The notes beneath the pieces are model-generated. The model had not been told where the DNA came from, searched no databases, and saw nothing but the letters and a program-made list of their open reading frames with translations. Shown one piece after another: positions 17,550 through 25,931 of a DNA stretch of 64,000 bases. The position numbers were made by a program, and so were the translations under genes. The DNA is from an uncultured Lysobacter sp. (GTDB lineage: Bacteria; Pseudomonadota; Gammaproteobacteria; Xanthomonadales; Xanthomonadaceae). The number at the start of each line of letters is the position of its first letter. The first letter of the stretch is position 1. The DNA lies in assembly GCA_946480055.1 (NCBI GenBank), contig CAMLID010000008.1, positions 1 through 64,000 of the forward strand, read 5' to 3'.

Positions 17550-19406
17550 TCAGCCCAGGCGCCGCGGCCCCAGCGCCTGCTGTTCCTGGGCCTGGGCGCG
17601 TTGCGTGTCCTGGGCGAGTTGCTGCTGGCCGACCTGGTCGAGCTGGCGCTGCGAATCGGCCACCGGGGTGCGCGCGGCCTCCTGCACCGGCGTGGCGCTG
17701 ACCCGGTGCGCGGGGTCGTCGAGCCGCCCCTGCACCGCGATCAGGTTGCCGTTGAGGTCGGGGCCGCCGCTGTGCGCATCGCGACTGAAGACCAGATGAT
17801 CGATGCCGGTCATGCGCGCGCGGGTCGCGTCCACGGCCACGCCCATCGCGGTGCGCTGCAGTTCCTCGTTGCTGGCCTGCTTGCCGTGGCGCTCGTACAG
17901 CGACTGCACCTGGCCCAGGGCGTCGCGGTACAGCGGGTTGTCGGACGCGGCATCGCTGCGCTGGCCGGTGGCGCGCTCGCGTTCGCCCGGCGCGGTCACC
18001 GGTGCATCGTTGGCGGGCACGCCGTCGACCGGCACATCGGCCAGACCGCGCGCACCGCCGCCGGGCGCGGCGTTGCCCAAGGTGATACCGAGGTTGCCGC
18101 TTTCGAATTCCTTGACCGTGACCGTAGCACCCGCCTGGTCGGTGATGCGCAGGTCGGTGCCCTGCACCAGATAGGTGTAGCGGCCGTCGGCGCTGCGGTA
18201 GGTGTTCTCGGGATCGCCTTCGTTGCGCACGCCGCCGGTCAGCGCCTGCCCGCCCCAGCGCACTTCGCCGAGCTTGTCGCTGTCGAGCACGGTGTCGCCG
18301 TCGCCAACCACGTAGGTGTCGTTGCCCTGCCCGCCTTCGAGGCGGTCGCGGCCGGCGCCGCCGATCAGGATGTCGTCGCCGCGCGCGCCGCGCAGGGTGT
18401 CGTCGCCGCCTTCGCCGATCAACAGGTCGTTGCTGGACACTTCGGCGTTGTTGCGCCGGCGAGTGGCGTCGAGGGTGGCGGCGTGTTCGGCGTCGACCGC
18501 GACCGTCGCTGCGTTGCGGCCGGGATCGAGGTAGATCGCACCGGCCTCGAAGGATTCGTTGGTGAGGCGGTCGGCCAGATCGGGGTGCTCGCGGCGCAGG
18601 TCGGTGAGCAGTGCATTGCGCGCCGGCGTCAGGGCCTCGCGGATGGTCTGTACTTCGCCGTAGTCGGCGGTGATGTTGCTGTAGTCGCGATTGGCCAGAT
18701 CGATCATGTTGCGGCCCTCGACGCGGCCGTCGATGGACTCGCCCCAGTTGCGCTCATCGCGGACGATGCGGTCGCGGTGCAGCTGGAAGCTGCGATAGAC
18801 ATCGCGCGCCTCGTCGGCGCCGACGTTGGCCGGGTCGTCGTACAGGCCGAACAGCTGGCCTTCCATGTAGCGGCGCTTGCGCAGGCCGCCCTCGGAGGGC
18901 GCGTGCGAGCCCCAGGAGTTGTAGCGCAGCTCGAACCAGGCTTCGGCGCGGTCGCCGGCCTCGACCGCGTCGCGGAACGGTTCCATGTTGCGGTTATAGG
19001 AACCCACGCCGCGGTTGTAGACCACCGACACCGCCGCGGCTTTTTCGCGCGACATCGGCATGTTCAGCGCATTGACCGGCGCTTCGTACTCGGGGATCGA
19101 GGCCTCCAGCAGCCGATCGGCCTGGGCGGCATCGAGCGCACGCGGGAAGGTCAGGCCGAGCCGGGTGCGGTCGGCGGCGGGCGCATCGTCGATGCGCTGC
19201 AACAGCGCGCGCTCGTCGCGGGTCAGCTCGATGCCCGAGCGATCCCAGATCTCGACGTTGTTGGAGCGGTTGAAGGTGTAGCCGTAGCCGATCGTGGCGC
19301 GGGCGTCGCCGACGTCCTGCGAACGCTCGTGCAGCGACTCGGTGATCTTGACCAGCCGTTTGATCAGCTCGTTGTACTGCTCTTGGGTGAGTTCGTTGTA
19401 ATCCAT
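17550..19406 (-). CDS. Putative type IV secretion antibacterial effector (X-Tfe): lysozyme-like, RTX repeats, XVIPCD
   Basis: A 618-residue protein. The N-terminal about 190 residues resemble phage-type lysozymes: an early Glu, then ATIGYGYTF, and later VVYNRGVGSYNR and RKRRYMEGQLFGLYD. About 330-380 has Gly/Asp-rich RTX-like calcium-binding nonapeptides (GGDDTLRGARGDDILIGGAG). The C-terminus (about 490-618), with GIDHLVFSRD, AVQGRLDDPAHRVS and a Gln-rich tail, matches the XVIPCD secretion signal recognised by VirD4 of Xanthomonadales T4SSs. The expected role is peptidoglycan attack on rival bacteria. CAGGAG precedes ATG 19406; an upstream in-frame extension belongs to no recognisable domain. 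The next gene is its probable immunity partner. Confidence 0.82.
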   Translation of the reverse strand: MDYNELTQEQYNELIKRLVKITESLHERSQDVGDARATIGYGYTFNRSNNVEIWDRSGIELTRDERALLQRIDDAPAADRTRLGLTFPRALDAAQADRLLEASIPEYEAPVNALNMPMSREKAAAVSVVYNRGVGSYNRNMEPFRDAVEAGDRAEAWFELRYNSWGSHAPSEGGLRKRRYMEGQLFGLYDDPANVGADEARDVYRSFQLHRDRIVRDERNWGESIDGRVEGRNMIDLANRDYSNITADYGEVQTIREALTPARNALLTDLRREHPDLADRLTNESFEAGAIYLDPGRNAATVAVDAEHAATLDATRRRNNAEVSSNDLLIGEGGDDTLRGARGDDILIGGAGRDRLEGGQGNDTYVVGDGDTVLDSDKLGEVRWGGQALTGGVRNEGDPENTYRSADGRYTYLVQGTDLRITDQAGATVTVKEFESGNLGITLGNAAPGGGARGLADVPVDGVPANDAPVTAPGERERATGQRSDAASDNPLYRDALGQVQSLYERHGKQASNEELQRTAMGVAVDATRARMTGIDHLVFSRDAHSGGPDLNGNLIAVQGRLDDPAHRVSATPVQEAARTPVADSQRQLDQVGQQQLAQDTQRAQAQEQQALGPRRLG

Positions 19407-19462
19407 GACGCTTGTCGCTCCTGGTGATCCGCCCCTCCTGGGGCGTGGGTATTGCGGATGGT

Positions 19463-19933
19463 TCACATCAGATCGGCGTAGTCCCCGATCTGGTCGCACA
19501 CGGGCTTGGGCGGATCGGCCAGCTCGACCACGCGCTGGGCGTCGGGGTCCTTGCCCTTGCTGGCGCCGACGATGCCGTAGACCAGGTAGTAATGGCCGTC
19601 GCGCTCGATCAGGCCGAAGCGCGACAACTCGCTGAAGCTGTAGCGGCCGCCATCGGCGCGCTCGACCGCGAACTCGCATTCGGAATAGCTGCCGGCGCCG
19701 CATTCGGCCGACAGGCTCTTGAGGCCATGGCGGCCGCCGAGATCGAAGCGGTAGTCGAGGCCGCCCTCGTCGGAGCCGCCGGGCTTGAGTTGGTAGCGCT
19801 CGTATTGCCCGGAGGCTTTCCACTCGCGGACCTGGGCGCACAGGTCCGCAGATGGGGCCTTGCCGATCGGCGCGGCGGTGGCGCAGGCCGAGGCCAACAA
19901 GGGCAGGACCAGGGTGAAGGCGAATTTGCCCAT
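19463..19933 (-). CDS. Putative lipoprotein immunity protein (X-Tfi) for the adjacent effector
   Basis: A 156-residue protein from ATG 19933, preceded by GGAG. It has a short signal peptide and a lipobox-like LLASAC, so it is predicted to be a periplasm-facing lipoprotein. The mature part has several cysteines and no recognised enzyme motif. A lipoprotein immediately upstream of a peptidoglycan-targeting XVIPCD effector is the usual layout of immunity proteins in this system. Neutralisation of the neighbouring effector is inferred from position only. Confidence 0.68.
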   Translation of the reverse strand: MGKFAFTLVLPLLASACATAAPIGKAPSADLCAQVREWKASGQYERYQLKPGGSDEGGLDYRFDLGGRHGLKSLSAECGAGSYSECEFAVERADGGRYSFSELSRFGLIERDGHYYLVYGIVGASKGKDPDAQRVVELADPPKPVCDQIGDYADLM

Positions 19934-20069
19934 GCATCGCTCCGTGATGACGTGATCGCTTGCGTAGCGCAAAGCATGCCGCGCGCCCGTTGCGGCTACA
20001 ACCCGGCGCGGGCGTGCTGCGCTGTTCAGTTTCTGGGATGCGGCGAACCGGGCCGGCGGCCCGGCCGGC

Positions 20070-20315
20070 TCAGGCGGAAATACCGTGCAGTCGGCGCGCC
20101 TCGTCGATCCGCGACTTCACCATCGGATCGAGCTCGCTCAGTTCGGCCTGCTTGAAGATGTTGCCGAGCACGCGCTTCTCGTCCTCGTCGACGCTCTGGT
20201 CGCGCAGCGCCAGCGCGAGCAGCTTTTCGAGCTCGGCGACGTCGAACTCGCCGTCGTTGGTGAAGACCGGGATCGAGGCCAGGGCGATTTCCAGGTGGCT
20301 CTTGGGGATGGTCAT
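20070..20315 (-). CDS. Small acidic TerB-like helical protein
   Basis: An 81-residue protein starting MTIPKSHLEI, chosen because AAGGAG lies six bases upstream of ATG 20315; the longer frame to 20336 would bury that site. It is rich in Leu, Glu and Asp, and SVDEDEKRVL (about 41-50) resembles the Asp-rich turn of TerB-like domains. A matching segment (RLDNDEKFEL) begins the PLD-like protein at 7098-7799. Function unknown. Confidence 0.7.
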   Translation of the reverse strand: MTIPKSHLEIALASIPVFTNDGEFDVAELEKLLALALRDQSVDEDEKRVLGNIFKQAELSELDPMVKSRIDEARRLHGISA

Positions 20316-20435
20316 AAGCGGCTCCTTGCGCTGCATGCGGGGCTTCGATCCTAACGCGGCGGGTGTGCGGATCGTGACGAATGCGATCGCTGCGCAGTGG
20401 TACGCGCCGCTGCGTATCCGAACCGTCGCGCAAAC

Positions 20436-20466
20436 AAAAAGCCCGCGCTGCTCAGCGCGGGCTTTC
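20436..20466 (-). terminator. Rho-independent terminator downstream of oleA
   Basis: GCCCGCGCTG pairs with CAGCGCGGGC around a CT loop. On the minus strand the stem is followed by TTTTTGTTTG. It lies 34 bases past the oleA stop. Confidence 0.85.
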
Positions 20467-20499
20467 GGGTACGACGGCCGGACGCGTCGGCGGCGTCGC

Positions 20500-21516
20500 T
20501 TACCAGACCACTTCGGCCATCGAGCAGTTCAGGCCCGAACCGATGCCGAGCAGCGCGACGCGGTCGCCCTTCTTCAGGCGGCCCATCTCGCGCAGTTTGC
20601 TCAGCACGATCGGCACCGAAGCCGGGCCGATATTGCCGTGCTCATTGAAGATGGTCAGGACCTTCTTCGGGTCGATGCCGAAGGCCTTGATGAAGGCCTG
20701 GGTGTGGACCTGGCTGACCTGGTGGATGACGAATTCGTCGAGTTCGTCGGCGACCCAGCCCAGCGCGCCGATCGCCGCCAGCCAGGTGCGCTGGGCGAGC
20801 TTGAGGCCCTCGGTCAGCAGCATCTTGGTGTCGGTGACCATGCGGTCGAGGTTGCCGCGGCACAGGCCGTTCCACTGCGTCGCGGCGCGGGTGACGCCGC
20901 CGCGGTAGCGCGGCGCGCCCGGCGCGAGTTCGGAACGCGCCATCACCATGGCCGCGGCGCCGCAGCCCAGGGTCAAGGTCGCCAGTTCGTTGCGGAACTG
21001 CTCGGCGGTGGCGTCGGGCGAGGTCAGGCGCTCGAGGGTCTTCTCGTAGGCCAGGCCGGCGGTCTCGCCGTCCACGACCAGGGCGTAGTCGATCTCGCCG
21101 CGCTCGATCATGCGCGCCGCGATGTCCATGCCGTTGATGAAGGCCAGGCAGGCGTTGGCGACGTCGAAGTTCTGGCAGTGCTCGGACAGGCCGAGGTTGC
21201 CGCTGACGATGCTGGCGGTGGACGGCTCGAGGTAGTCGCGGCTGACCGAGGTGTTGACCAGCAGGCCGACGCGGTCGGGTTCGATGCCGGCATCGGCCAG
21301 CGCCTTGACGCCGGCCAGGGTGGCCGCGTCGGAAGCGAGCATGTCGCCGTCCCACAGACGGCGCGCGTGGATGCCGGCGATGTCCTTGAGCACGTCGGCC
21401 TTGATGCCGAGCCTGTCGAGGGTCGGCTTGAGGCGTTCGTTGATCTCGTCCGAGCTCAGGCGACGCGGGGCGTCGATGTGGGCGAGACCGGCGATGGCGA
21501 CATGTTGGAACAGCAT
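20500..21516 (-). CDS. oleA: OleA, thiolase-like head-to-head acyl condensing enzyme
   Basis: A 338-residue FabH-like thiolase-superfamily protein. It has a nucleophilic Cys near residue 121 in ANACLAF, a catalytic His near 262 in VIHQVSQVH, and an Asn near 292 in FNEHGNIGPAS. OleA performs a non-decarboxylative Claisen condensation of two acyl-CoAs, the first step of olefin/beta-lactone synthesis. ATG 21516 (MLFQHVAIAG) is preferred to an upstream TTG. Unlike the most compact ole clusters, it is separated from oleB by about 13.6 kb of unrelated genes, all on the same strand. Confidence 0.93.
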   Translation of the reverse strand: MLFQHVAIAGLAHIDAPRRLSSDEINERLKPTLDRLGIKADVLKDIAGIHARRLWDGDMLASDAATLAGVKALADAGIEPDRVGLLVNTSVSRDYLEPSTASIVSGNLGLSEHCQNFDVANACLAFINGMDIAARMIERGEIDYALVVDGETAGLAYEKTLERLTSPDATAEQFRNELATLTLGCGAAAMVMARSELAPGAPRYRGGVTRAATQWNGLCRGNLDRMVTDTKMLLTEGLKLAQRTWLAAIGALGWVADELDEFVIHQVSQVHTQAFIKAFGIDPKKVLTIFNEHGNIGPASVPIVLSKLREMGRLKKGDRVALLGIGSGLNCSMAEVVW

Positions 21517-21604
21517 GGGCGGCAAACCGTGAGCGGAAACACGAAAGATTAACGGGTTCCACGCCGCCCTGCATTAAATGGTGTCGCCCGGACCACGGAA
21601 AGGG

Positions 21605-21635
21605 CGTCAGCGGCTGAAGCATTCAGCCGCTGACG
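21605..21635. repeat. Perfect 14-bp inverted repeat between oleA and the lipoprotein gene
   Basis: CGTCAGCGGCTGAA and its exact reverse complement are separated by GCA. No T-tract follows on either strand. It could be a rho-independent-like stop, an RNA structure in the oleA leader, or a binding site. Confidence 0.6.
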
Positions 21636-21716
21636 GCCGGCACCCAAACGGTGCCGGGACCAGCAAAAGTGGGCTGCGGGCCCTGGATCGGGCCCTAAGG
21701 CGGGTCGGACGGGCTT

Positions 21717-22103
21717 TCAGCCGCCGACCGGGTAGGTCTTGGCGCCTTCGGCCGGGGCGGCGGCGGGCCGACCGACGGTCGGGGCCTGGGCGCCGCAGCG
21801 GTAGGCGGCGTAGCGCTGTTCGCCGTTGGCCGGCGGCGCCAGCGGCTGGATGGTGTCGGCCTGCAGGCCCGGGGCCTCGTTGCGGGCCAGGGTTTCCAGC
21901 TCCTCGCTGACGCGCAGGGCGTTGCGTTCGTAGAAGGCGACGCTGTCCTTGACCGAGACGGCAACTTCGCCGCGCTTCTCGCAGGCCGGCGCGGCGCCGC
22001 CGCTGAGCACGCGCACCGCGGACGCGCCGGGAGCCATCTGCACCCAGGTGCAACCGCCGAGGACCAGGGCGGCGAACAGGGAAACGGCGAGCGGACGATT
22101 CAT
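21717..22103 (-). CDS. DUF4156-like outer-membrane lipoprotein
   Basis: A 128-residue protein with a signal peptide ending in a clear lipobox (LVLGGC), followed by TWVQMAPGA, then a GEVAVSVKD-type core of about 90 residues. This matches small DUF4156 lipoproteins of Gammaproteobacteria. The C-terminus is Pro/Ala-rich. GGAG lies upstream of ATG 22103. Function unknown. Confidence 0.8.
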   Translation of the reverse strand: MNRPLAVSLFAALVLGGCTWVQMAPGASAVRVLSGGAAPACEKRGEVAVSVKDSVAFYERNALRVSEELETLARNEAPGLQADTIQPLAPPANGEQRYAAYRCGAQAPTVGRPAAAPAEGAKTYPVGG

Positions 22104-22258
22104 GCGGAGCTCCGGCGGGGCGTCGTGGATGACGCGCATTCTGGCTGGCTGCGCGTGAATTTGGGAGGACTGGCGATATGACGCCGCGATCTCATGCGCG
22201 GCCCTCACCCCAACCCACACCTCGGCCCGACCGCATAGCGGCCGGGCGTTCGGTGCAG

Positions 22259-22308
22259 CGCGAGCCGACGGCTCGCGAACGCTGCCCCTCGCCCAATGGG
22301 AGAGGGGC
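22259..22308 (-). terminator. Two hairpins directly after the M16 peptidase gene
   Basis: CGCGAGCC/GGCTCGCG (22259-22277) and a longer stem GCCCCTC...GAGGGGC (22284-22308), the latter with an inner CCC/GGG extension. The second begins 8 bases past the stop at 22316. T-tracts are weak, so it may be a repeat-derived terminator or a 3-prime-end stabiliser. Confidence 0.45.
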
Positions 22309-22315
22309 TACAGGC

Positions 22316-25195
22316 TTACTTCTTGACCGGCTTGCCGTCGGCGTCGACCGACTGCACGTCGCCGAGCTTCAGATCGCGGATCGGCTGCTCGATCTTGGAC
22401 AGATCGCCGACCACCACCCAGGTGACCGCGGCCGGATCGATGGTCTTGGCCGCGGCCTGGGCCAGCGCCGGGGTCATGGCGTCGTTGCGCGCCTTGTACT
22501 GGACGATGTAGTCGTCCGGACGGCCGTAGCGCAGGTTGCCCGCGACCTGGCCCAGCACCGCGTCTGCGGTCTCGTAGGCGCCGGGCAGGCTGAGCGTGTT
22601 GCTGGCGCGGATCTTCGCCACTTCGGCGTCGGTGATCGGCTCCTGGCCGGAGGTGAAGGCGTCGATCTCGCGCTTGAGCTCCTTGATCGACTCCACGGTC
22701 TTGTCGCTCTGCACCGCCGCCGAGGCGATCCACGGACGCTGTCCCTTGGTGTTGCTGGCGCCGCTGTAGGAACCGTAGGCCCAGTGCTTGTCCTCGCGCA
22801 GGTTCATGTTGAGGCGCGAGCTGAACTCGCCGCCGAGCACGCCGTTGGCGAAGTCGAAGTCGATCGAGCCGGCGTCGGCGGTCGGCGGCACCACTTCGCC
22901 GACGTAGATGTTGGACTGGATCGCGCCGGGCTGATCGACCAGGAACACGCGCGGCGCCTTCGGACGCGGCACCGTCGCGACCTCGGGCAGCGCCGGAGCG
23001 TTCGGCGCCGGCTTCCAATCGCCGAAGCGCTTTTCCAGCTCCGGCACGATGGCCTTGAGCGTGGTGTCGCCGACCACGACGATGCGGACCTTGTCGGGCT
23101 GCAGCCAATCGCGGTGGAAAGCGACCAGATCGTCGCGGGTCAGCGAGGCGATCGAGGCCTCGGTGCCGCTGCCGGTGAACGGGATCGCGTAGGCGTGGCC
23201 GGCGCCGTACAGCAGCGGCGGCAGCACGCGCAGCGCGGCGGTCTGCGGACGCGCCTTCTCCTGCTTGATGCCGGCCAGCCAGGTCGCGCGCACGCGCTCG
23301 ATCTCGGCGGCGTCGAAGCGCGGACGGCGGACCACGTCGGCGAACAGGTCCAGCGAGGGATCGAGCTTGTCCTTCAGCGCCGACAGGCTGATCGAAGCGC
23401 TGTCCAGGCTGGCGCCGGCGCCGAGCTCGGCGCCCAGGGCCTCCTTGCGCGCGGCCAACTGCAGCGCGCCGTAGTCGCCGGCGCCCTCGTCCAGCATCGA
23501 CATCGCGAAGCTCGCGGTGCCCAGCTTGCGGCCCTGGTCGGCGGTGTAACCGCCCGGGAATTCCATCAGCAGCTGCACCACCGGGATCTCGTGGCGCTCG
23601 ACCAGCACCACTTCCATGCCGTTGGACAGCTTGCCGCGCTGCGGGGTCGGGAAGCTCAGCGCCGGGAAGCTCTTGGTCTGCGGCACGCCGAGGCTGCGGT
23701 CGACGTCGGACTTGACCGTCTTGAACTTGGGATCCGGCGCCGGTACCGCGGCCGGTGCGCTGGCCGGAGCGGCCTGCGCGGTTTCCGGCAGCGACGAGGC
23801 TGGCTTGTCGCTGGGCTGCACGACCAGCGTGTGCGAGCCCACGCCCAGCCACTTCTGGCCGGCCGCGCGCACGCTTTCCGGCGTCGCCGCCATCAGGGTT
23901 TCCAGTTCCTCGCGGTAGCAGTCGGGCTTGCCGCTGTAGACCGCGCACTCGGCCAGCACGTCGGACTTGCCGCCGAAGCCGCCGATGCGCTCGATGCCGC
24001 GCACGAAGTCGGCGCGGATCGCGGTCTTGGCCTGGTCGAGTTCCTCGGCGGTCGGGCCCTGGGTCAGCAGGCGCTGCAGTTCCTCATCGACGATCTTCTC
24101 GACCTTGGCCGAATCCACGCCTTCCTTGACCGTGGTGGTGATGAAGAAGGTGCCGCTGATCTCGCTGTTCCACACCGAGGTGCCGACGTTGTCGGCGAGC
24201 TTGTCCTGGTGGACCAGGCGCGTGTCCAGGCGCGAGGAGGCGCTGCCGCCCAGCACCTGGCTGAGCAGGGTCAGCAGGGTCGAATCCTTGCTGCCGTTCT
24301 CGGCGACCGGCCAGGCGCGGTAGACGCGCACCTGCGGCACGCGGTCGGGCACGGTCTCGCGGGTGTCCTGGGCGCGCTTGGGGATGTTGGCGGGCATGTC
24401 CTTGAGCGTGGCGCTGGCGGGGATGTCGCCGAAGTAGCGCAGGGCTTTTTCCTTCGCCGTCTTCAGGTCGATGTCGCCGGCCAGCACCAGCACCGCGTTG
24501 TTGGGGCCGTACCAGCTGCGGAACCAGGTCTTGACGTCGTCCAGCGAGGCCGCGTCGAGGTCGGCCATCGAGCCGATGGTCTGCCAGTGGTAGGGATGAC
24601 CGGCCGGATACAGCGCCTCGAACATCTTGGCGTTGATGCGGCGGCCGTAGGGCTGGTTCTCGCCCTGGCGCTTCTCGTTCTGGACCACGCCGCGCTGCTC
24701 GTCGAGCGTCTTCTGGTCGATCGCGCCGAGCAGGTGGCCCATGCGGTCGGACTCCATCCACAGCGCGGTGTCGAGCGCGGTGGTGGGCACGTTCTGGAAG
24801 TAGTTGGTGCGGTCCTGATTGGTGGTCCCGTTCTGGTCGGTCACGCCGACCAGTTCGAACGGCGCGAAGAACTCGCCTTTGTGGTTCTCCGAGCCCTGGA
24901 ACATCAGGTGTTCGAACAGGTGGGCGAAGCCGGTGCGGCCGGGCTGCTCGTTCTTGCTGCCGACGTGGTACCACAGGTTGACCGCGACGATCGGCGCCTT
25001 GCGGTCGGTGTGCACGATCACGCGCAGGCCGTTGGGCAGGGTGAATTCTTCGTACGGGATCGCGACCGAGGCCTTGGGCGCGGCGGCGAACGCGGGCGCC
25101 GGCGCGGCGGCCCCTGCGCCGATTACGGCGGCCAGGGCGAGAGCGAGGGCGGCGGCGCGCGGGCGGGCGCGGGACGTCGGCGAGATCGGGGACAT
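22316..25195 (-). CDS. Exported M16-family zinc peptidase, two-domain
   Basis: A 959-residue protein with a Sec-type signal peptide (about 1-38). Two pitrilysin/M16 halves are joined by an Ala/Pro-rich linker near 480-510. The first half has the inverted zinc motif HLFEH near residue 95, with the downstream Glu ligand expected in the following helix (TLDEQRGVVQNE). The second half lacks HxxEH, as usual for the non-catalytic half. It should act in the periplasm on unfolded peptides. CAGGAG precedes ATG 25195. It is divergent from trmL with 198 bases between. Confidence 0.93.
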   Translation of the reverse strand: MSPISPTSRARPRAAALALALAAVIGAGAAAPAPAFAAAPKASVAIPYEEFTLPNGLRVIVHTDRKAPIVAVNLWYHVGSKNEQPGRTGFAHLFEHLMFQGSENHKGEFFAPFELVGVTDQNGTTNQDRTNYFQNVPTTALDTALWMESDRMGHLLGAIDQKTLDEQRGVVQNEKRQGENQPYGRRINAKMFEALYPAGHPYHWQTIGSMADLDAASLDDVKTWFRSWYGPNNAVLVLAGDIDLKTAKEKALRYFGDIPASATLKDMPANIPKRAQDTRETVPDRVPQVRVYRAWPVAENGSKDSTLLTLLSQVLGGSASSRLDTRLVHQDKLADNVGTSVWNSEISGTFFITTTVKEGVDSAKVEKIVDEELQRLLTQGPTAEELDQAKTAIRADFVRGIERIGGFGGKSDVLAECAVYSGKPDCYREELETLMAATPESVRAAGQKWLGVGSHTLVVQPSDKPASSLPETAQAAPASAPAAVPAPDPKFKTVKSDVDRSLGVPQTKSFPALSFPTPQRGKLSNGMEVVLVERHEIPVVQLLMEFPGGYTADQGRKLGTASFAMSMLDEGAGDYGALQLAARKEALGAELGAGASLDSASISLSALKDKLDPSLDLFADVVRRPRFDAAEIERVRATWLAGIKQEKARPQTAALRVLPPLLYGAGHAYAIPFTGSGTEASIASLTRDDLVAFHRDWLQPDKVRIVVVGDTTLKAIVPELEKRFGDWKPAPNAPALPEVATVPRPKAPRVFLVDQPGAIQSNIYVGEVVPPTADAGSIDFDFANGVLGGEFSSRLNMNLREDKHWAYGSYSGASNTKGQRPWIASAAVQSDKTVESIKELKREIDAFTSGQEPITDAEVAKIRASNTLSLPGAYETADAVLGQVAGNLRYGRPDDYIVQYKARNDAMTPALAQAAAKTIDPAAVTWVVVGDLSKIEQPIRDLKLGDVQSVDADGKPVKK

Positions 25196-25393
25196 GGTGG
25201 CTCCTGAGACGGTCGGATTGGAACGAACGGATGCGCGGGCGGGCCGGGGGCGCGTCGCGCGACCCTGCATCGTAGTCGCCGCGACCGGCTCAGGGCACTA
25301 GGCCACAAGTTAGGTAGGGGGCGCCATCGCGCTGCGTTGTGCGTACTTTCCATGCCAATCGGCGCTGAGCTTGGCGCGCCGCATAATGCGCGC

Positions 25394-25873
25394 ATGTTCG
25401 ACGTCATCCTCTACCAGCCCGAGATCCCGCCCAACACCGGCAACGTGATCCGGCTGTGCGCCAATACCGGCGCGCGCCTGCACCTGATCGCGCCGCTGGG
25501 TTTCGAGCTGGAAGACAAGCAGCTCAAGCGCGCCGGCCTGGACTACCACGAGTACGCCCGCCTGCGCGTCCACGACAGCCTGGGCACGGCGCTGGCCGCG
25601 ATCGCCCAGGACCAGGGCGCGCCGCCGCGGCTGTACGCCCTGAGCACGCGCGGGCGCACCCGCCACGACCGCCCGGCCTACCGCGCCGGCGACGCCTTCC
25701 TGTTCGGCCCGGAAACCCGCGGCCTGCCGGGCGAGGTGCTGGATGCGGTGCCCGAGCCGCAGCGCCTGCGCCTGCCGATGCGCCCCGACAACCGCAGCCT
25801 CAACCTGTCCAATGCGGTCGCGGTGGTGGTGTTCGAGGCCTGGCGTCAGTTGGGGTTCGACGGCGGCGAGTGA
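25394..25873 (+). CDS. trmL: TrmL, tRNA (cytidine/uridine-34 2'-O)-methyltransferase
   Basis: A 159-residue SPOUT-fold methyltransferase. Motifs typical of TrmL are QPEIPPNTGNVIRLCANTG (residues 8-26), FGPETRGLP, and the knot signature LPMRPDNRSLNLSNAVAVV. It methylates the wobble ribose of tRNA-Leu isoacceptors. Size matches the family (about 155 residues). It is the only plus-strand gene in this part of the window. Confidence 0.95.
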   Translation: MFDVILYQPEIPPNTGNVIRLCANTGARLHLIAPLGFELEDKQLKRAGLDYHEYARLRVHDSLGTALAAIAQDQGAPPRLYALSTRGRTRHDRPAYRAGDAFLFGPETRGLPGEVLDAVPEPQRLRLPMRPDNRSLNLSNAVAVVVFEAWRQLGFDGGE

Positions 25874-25931
25874 GACGCGGCAGCGATGCCGCTGCCGCCC
25901 CTGCCGTGAGCCGTGCTCACGAGAGCCGCGC

